The translations under genes were made by a program, and so were the position numbers. This document shows positions 8,957 to 10,270 of a stretch of 10,270 nucleotides of DNA, piece after piece (the stretch's first letter is position 1; every line of letters starts with the position of its first letter). The DNA is from Spirochaetia bacterium (GTDB lineage Bacteria; Spirochaetota; UBA12135). The stretch spans positions 3,249-13,518 of the forward strand of contig DNNS01000572.1 of NCBI GenBank assembly GCA_003497555.1. The letters run 5' to 3'. Below the pieces are notes generated by a model. The model was given only the letters and a program-made list of their open reading frames with translations. It was not told the origin of the DNA and made no database searches.

Positions 8957-9508
8957 ATGGAACCGGCGGTAAAAAAAAGTACCAGGCACAGACTTCAGCC
9001 CTGTAAAAATTTTCTGGAACTGGCCGGTACACGTAAATCCATAAGGGCGTATGAAAATAAACCGGTGGAAAAATCCAGACTTGAATATATCATCAATGCC
9101 GGCCGTTTTGCACCGTCAGCCTGTAACAAACAACCCTGGCATTTCTATGTTTTACAGCAGGGAGAGGCGCGCGAAAAAATCAACCGGGCTTATGACCGCA
9201 GATGGTTTGCCGAAGCCCCGGTGATACTGGCTGTAGTTTTAAAAACAGATGAAGCCTGGGTAAGATCTGACGGTAAATGCTACGGGGACCTTGACGCCGG
9301 GCTCGCTATGGATCACATGCTTTTGGCAGCGCATGAGCAGGGACTGGGCGCCTGTTTTATTGCAGCTTTCAAAAAAGAAATTGCAGCCTGTGCGCTTGCT
9401 TTGCCGCAAAATCATGAGCCGATTCTTCTTGCTGCTGTCGGGTATCCTGCGGAAAGCGGTAAAGAAAAGAGCAGAAAAACATACGAAGAAGTATGTACCT
9501 GGCTGTAG
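8957..9508 (+). CDS. Nitroreductase family protein (FMN-dependent oxidoreductase)
   Basis: A 183-residue protein of the small nitroreductase family: cytosolic flavoenzymes, usually dimeric, that pass electrons from NAD(P)H via FMN to nitroaromatics, quinones or other acceptors. The visible hallmarks are the N-terminal phosphate-binding motif TRKSIRAY (25-32), the APSACNKQPWHFYVL segment (52-66), which matches the family's A-P-S-x-x-N-x-Q-P-W signature, the helix DAGLAMDHMLLAAHEQGLG (113-131) and the closing AVGYPAE (160-166). Length is normal for the short subgroup. The N-terminal extension before TRKSIR is about 24 residues, a little longer than usual, and no in-frame ATG, GTG or TTG lies between. 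The ATG at 8957 is therefore preferred despite the absence of a Shine-Dalgarno. It is divergent from the large kinase across 108 bp and convergent with the DivPAP gene. The physiological substrate cannot be told from sequence. Confidence 0.93.
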   Translation: MEPAVKKSTRHRLQPCKNFLELAGTRKSIRAYENKPVEKSRLEYIINAGRFAPSACNKQPWHFYVLQQGEAREKINRAYDRRWFAEAPVILAVVLKTDEAWVRSDGKCYGDLDAGLAMDHMLLAAHEQGLGACFIAAFKKEIAACALALPQNHEPILLAAVGYPAESGKEKSRKTYEEVCTWL

Positions 9509-9581
9509 ATTTGTCTTTGGCAGCTATTTTTATTAGTACGCGGTTAGAGTTTTTCTGTAAAAAATAAATTTACGGCTAAAA

Positions 9582-10166
9582 TCAGCGTTTAATGAATTTA
9601 AAAAACAGCACCGCGCAGATAATGCCGAACAGAGCGCCTACTATAACTTCAAGCAGAGTATGCCCCAAAACCACTTCCAGCTGGCGCAGGTCTTTTAATT
9701 CTTTCTGCATTTTATAAATACGCGACAGCTCCCGTTTTTTTTTACGTTTTTCCTTGCTGCTTTTTTTTACCTTGTGAATCAGCGCCTTGATGATTAATTT
9801 TTTTTTGTCATATTCGCGGTCTATAATATCGGAAAGAAAATTTTTCATGGCCTTGGTGTTATTGCCGACCGCGCCGCGCACCTTGACTGCATCGTGCATG
9901 GTGATAATAGAGAAAAACAGTGACAGAATAAAAAACGGGGAGTCATATCCGTAAATGATAAACAGTCCGGCGGTCAGTGTGCTGACCAGGGCGCTGTGCG
10001 AACTGGGCATGCTGCCGGTAGCCAGATAGGTGGAAAAATCCAGCCGGCGTTCCAGAATCAGAATCATTACCAGTTTTATGGTCTGGGTTAGAAACCAGAC
10101 CAGCGGTACCAGGATAAAAAGCGGACGCGCACCGGCAAGAAATTCAGCTGCATGTATCAGTTTCAT
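9582..10166 (-). CDS. Divergent PAP2 (DivPAP) family membrane protein with a Lys/Arg-rich insertion
   Basis: A 194-residue integral membrane protein related to Bacillus YuiD and distantly to PAP2 lipid phosphatases. Visible features: an N-terminal hydrophobic segment with the conserved Lys (FLTQTIKL, 25-32), GSMPSSHSAL (51-60), a long hydrophobic hairpin (about 60-90), HDAVKVRGAVG (91-101), and the C-terminal LGHTLLEVIVGALFGI (167-182), which matches the family's G-H-T-x-x-E-V motif, followed by the last membrane helix. A phosphatase-like activity on lipid phosphates is suggested by homology but unproven for this family. The family is usually around 150-160 residues. The extra length is a basic stretch at about 117-161 with some twenty Lys/Arg, expected on the cytoplasmic side. 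The start ATG is supported by AGGTG 6 nt upstream, and the gene follows a histidine kinase gene by 3 bp, so the two are probably co-transcribed. Confidence 0.9.
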   Translation of the reverse strand: MKLIHAAEFLAGARPLFILVPLVWFLTQTIKLVMILILERRLDFSTYLATGSMPSSHSALVSTLTAGLFIIYGYDSPFFILSLFFSIITMHDAVKVRGAVGNNTKAMKNFLSDIIDREYDKKKLIIKALIHKVKKSSKEKRKKKRELSRIYKMQKELKDLRQLEVVLGHTLLEVIVGALFGIICAVLFFKFIKR

Positions 10167-10169
10167 TGT

Positions 10170-10270
10170 TTACACCTGTTCCGGTATGGGCAGGGAAATA
10201 ATAAATTCTGCGCCATTTTCACTGTTGCCGGCTCGGATAGTGCCGCGCATTTTATTTTCTATGATTATTT
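10170..10270 (-). CDS. Sensor histidine kinase, C-terminal end only
   Basis: The minus-strand frame entering from the right edge ends at TAA (10170-10172). Its last 32 residues read IIIENKMRGTIR, then AGNSENGAEFIISLPIPEQV. This is the terminal strand-turn-strand of a GHKL ATPase domain, following the G2 box, as in PAS-type sensor kinases (pattern I-I-E-x-x-M-x-G-x-I, then G-A-x-F-x-I-x-L-P). Sensor domains, the His box and any fused receiver lie outside. No receiver follows the ATPase, so it is not a C-terminal hybrid kinase. The gene sits 3 bp upstream of the DivPAP start and carries that gene's ribosome binding site in its last codons. Confidence 0.8.
   Translation of the reverse strand, partial: IIIENKMRGTIRAGNSENGAEFIISLPIPEQV
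10173..10177 (-). promoter_or_regulatory. Shine-Dalgarno of the DivPAP gene inside the kinase 3' end
   Basis: AGGTG on the minus strand, 6 nt before the ATG at 10166. It overlaps the last two sense codons of the upstream kinase, consistent with translational coupling in an operon. Confidence 0.6.

Noticed and set aside
9557..9573. GTAAA / TTTAC inverted repeat between the converging nitroreductase and DivPAP genes
   Set aside because: A 5-bp AT-rich stem without a proper U-tract is too weak to call a terminator; nothing else in 9509-9581 looks functional.
1..10270. CRISPR arrays, insertion sequences, tRNA or rRNA genes, phage or defence genes
   Set aside because: No direct nucleotide repeats with spacers, transposase motifs, cloverleaf-like sequence or defence-type domains were seen. 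Over 97 percent of the window is accounted for by five ordinary coding regions.

Overview
The window is a chromosomal stretch from a bacterium of middling GC content (judged by eye). It carries five protein-coding genes, two of them cut by the window edges. I see no rRNA, tRNA, CRISPR array, insertion sequence or phage gene. The combination of a very large GH2-type glycosidase with a CBM9-like tail, a 1785-residue hybrid histidine kinase and a divergent-PAP2 membrane protein fits an environmental or gut anaerobe such as a Spirochaetota or PVC-group (Lentisphaerota-like) member. That placement is inference only, because the window holds no phylogenetic marker.

Layout from left to right. Positions 1-3489 (+) hold the 3' part of a multidomain glycoside hydrolase family 2 protein, open at the left edge. 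One base later, tail to tail, lies a giant cytosolic hybrid sensor kinase, 3491-8848 (-). It has three N-terminal copies of a STAS/SpoIIAA-like domain, then GAF-like, PAS and GAF-like sensory modules, a HisKA/HATPase core, two receiver domains and an HPt domain. A 108-bp divergent intergenic region (8849-8956) holds two good sigma-70-type promoters set almost back to back. A small nitroreductase (8957-9508, +) follows, and its predicted transcription start falls on the A of its ATG. Converging on it is a divergent-PAP2 membrane protein (9582-10166, -). This gene lies 3 bp downstream of the end of another sensor histidine kinase (10170-10270, -), of which only the last 32 residues are visible.

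How the genes relate. The large kinase and the nitroreductase share a promoter region, so they may be expressed together, but no operator is visible that would prove it. The glycosidase probably belongs to a carbohydrate-use locus to the left. The second kinase and the DivPAP protein look like one operon. The most unusual element is the triplicated N-terminal domain of the large kinase, joined to a complete His-Asp-Asp-His phosphorelay in one soluble protein.
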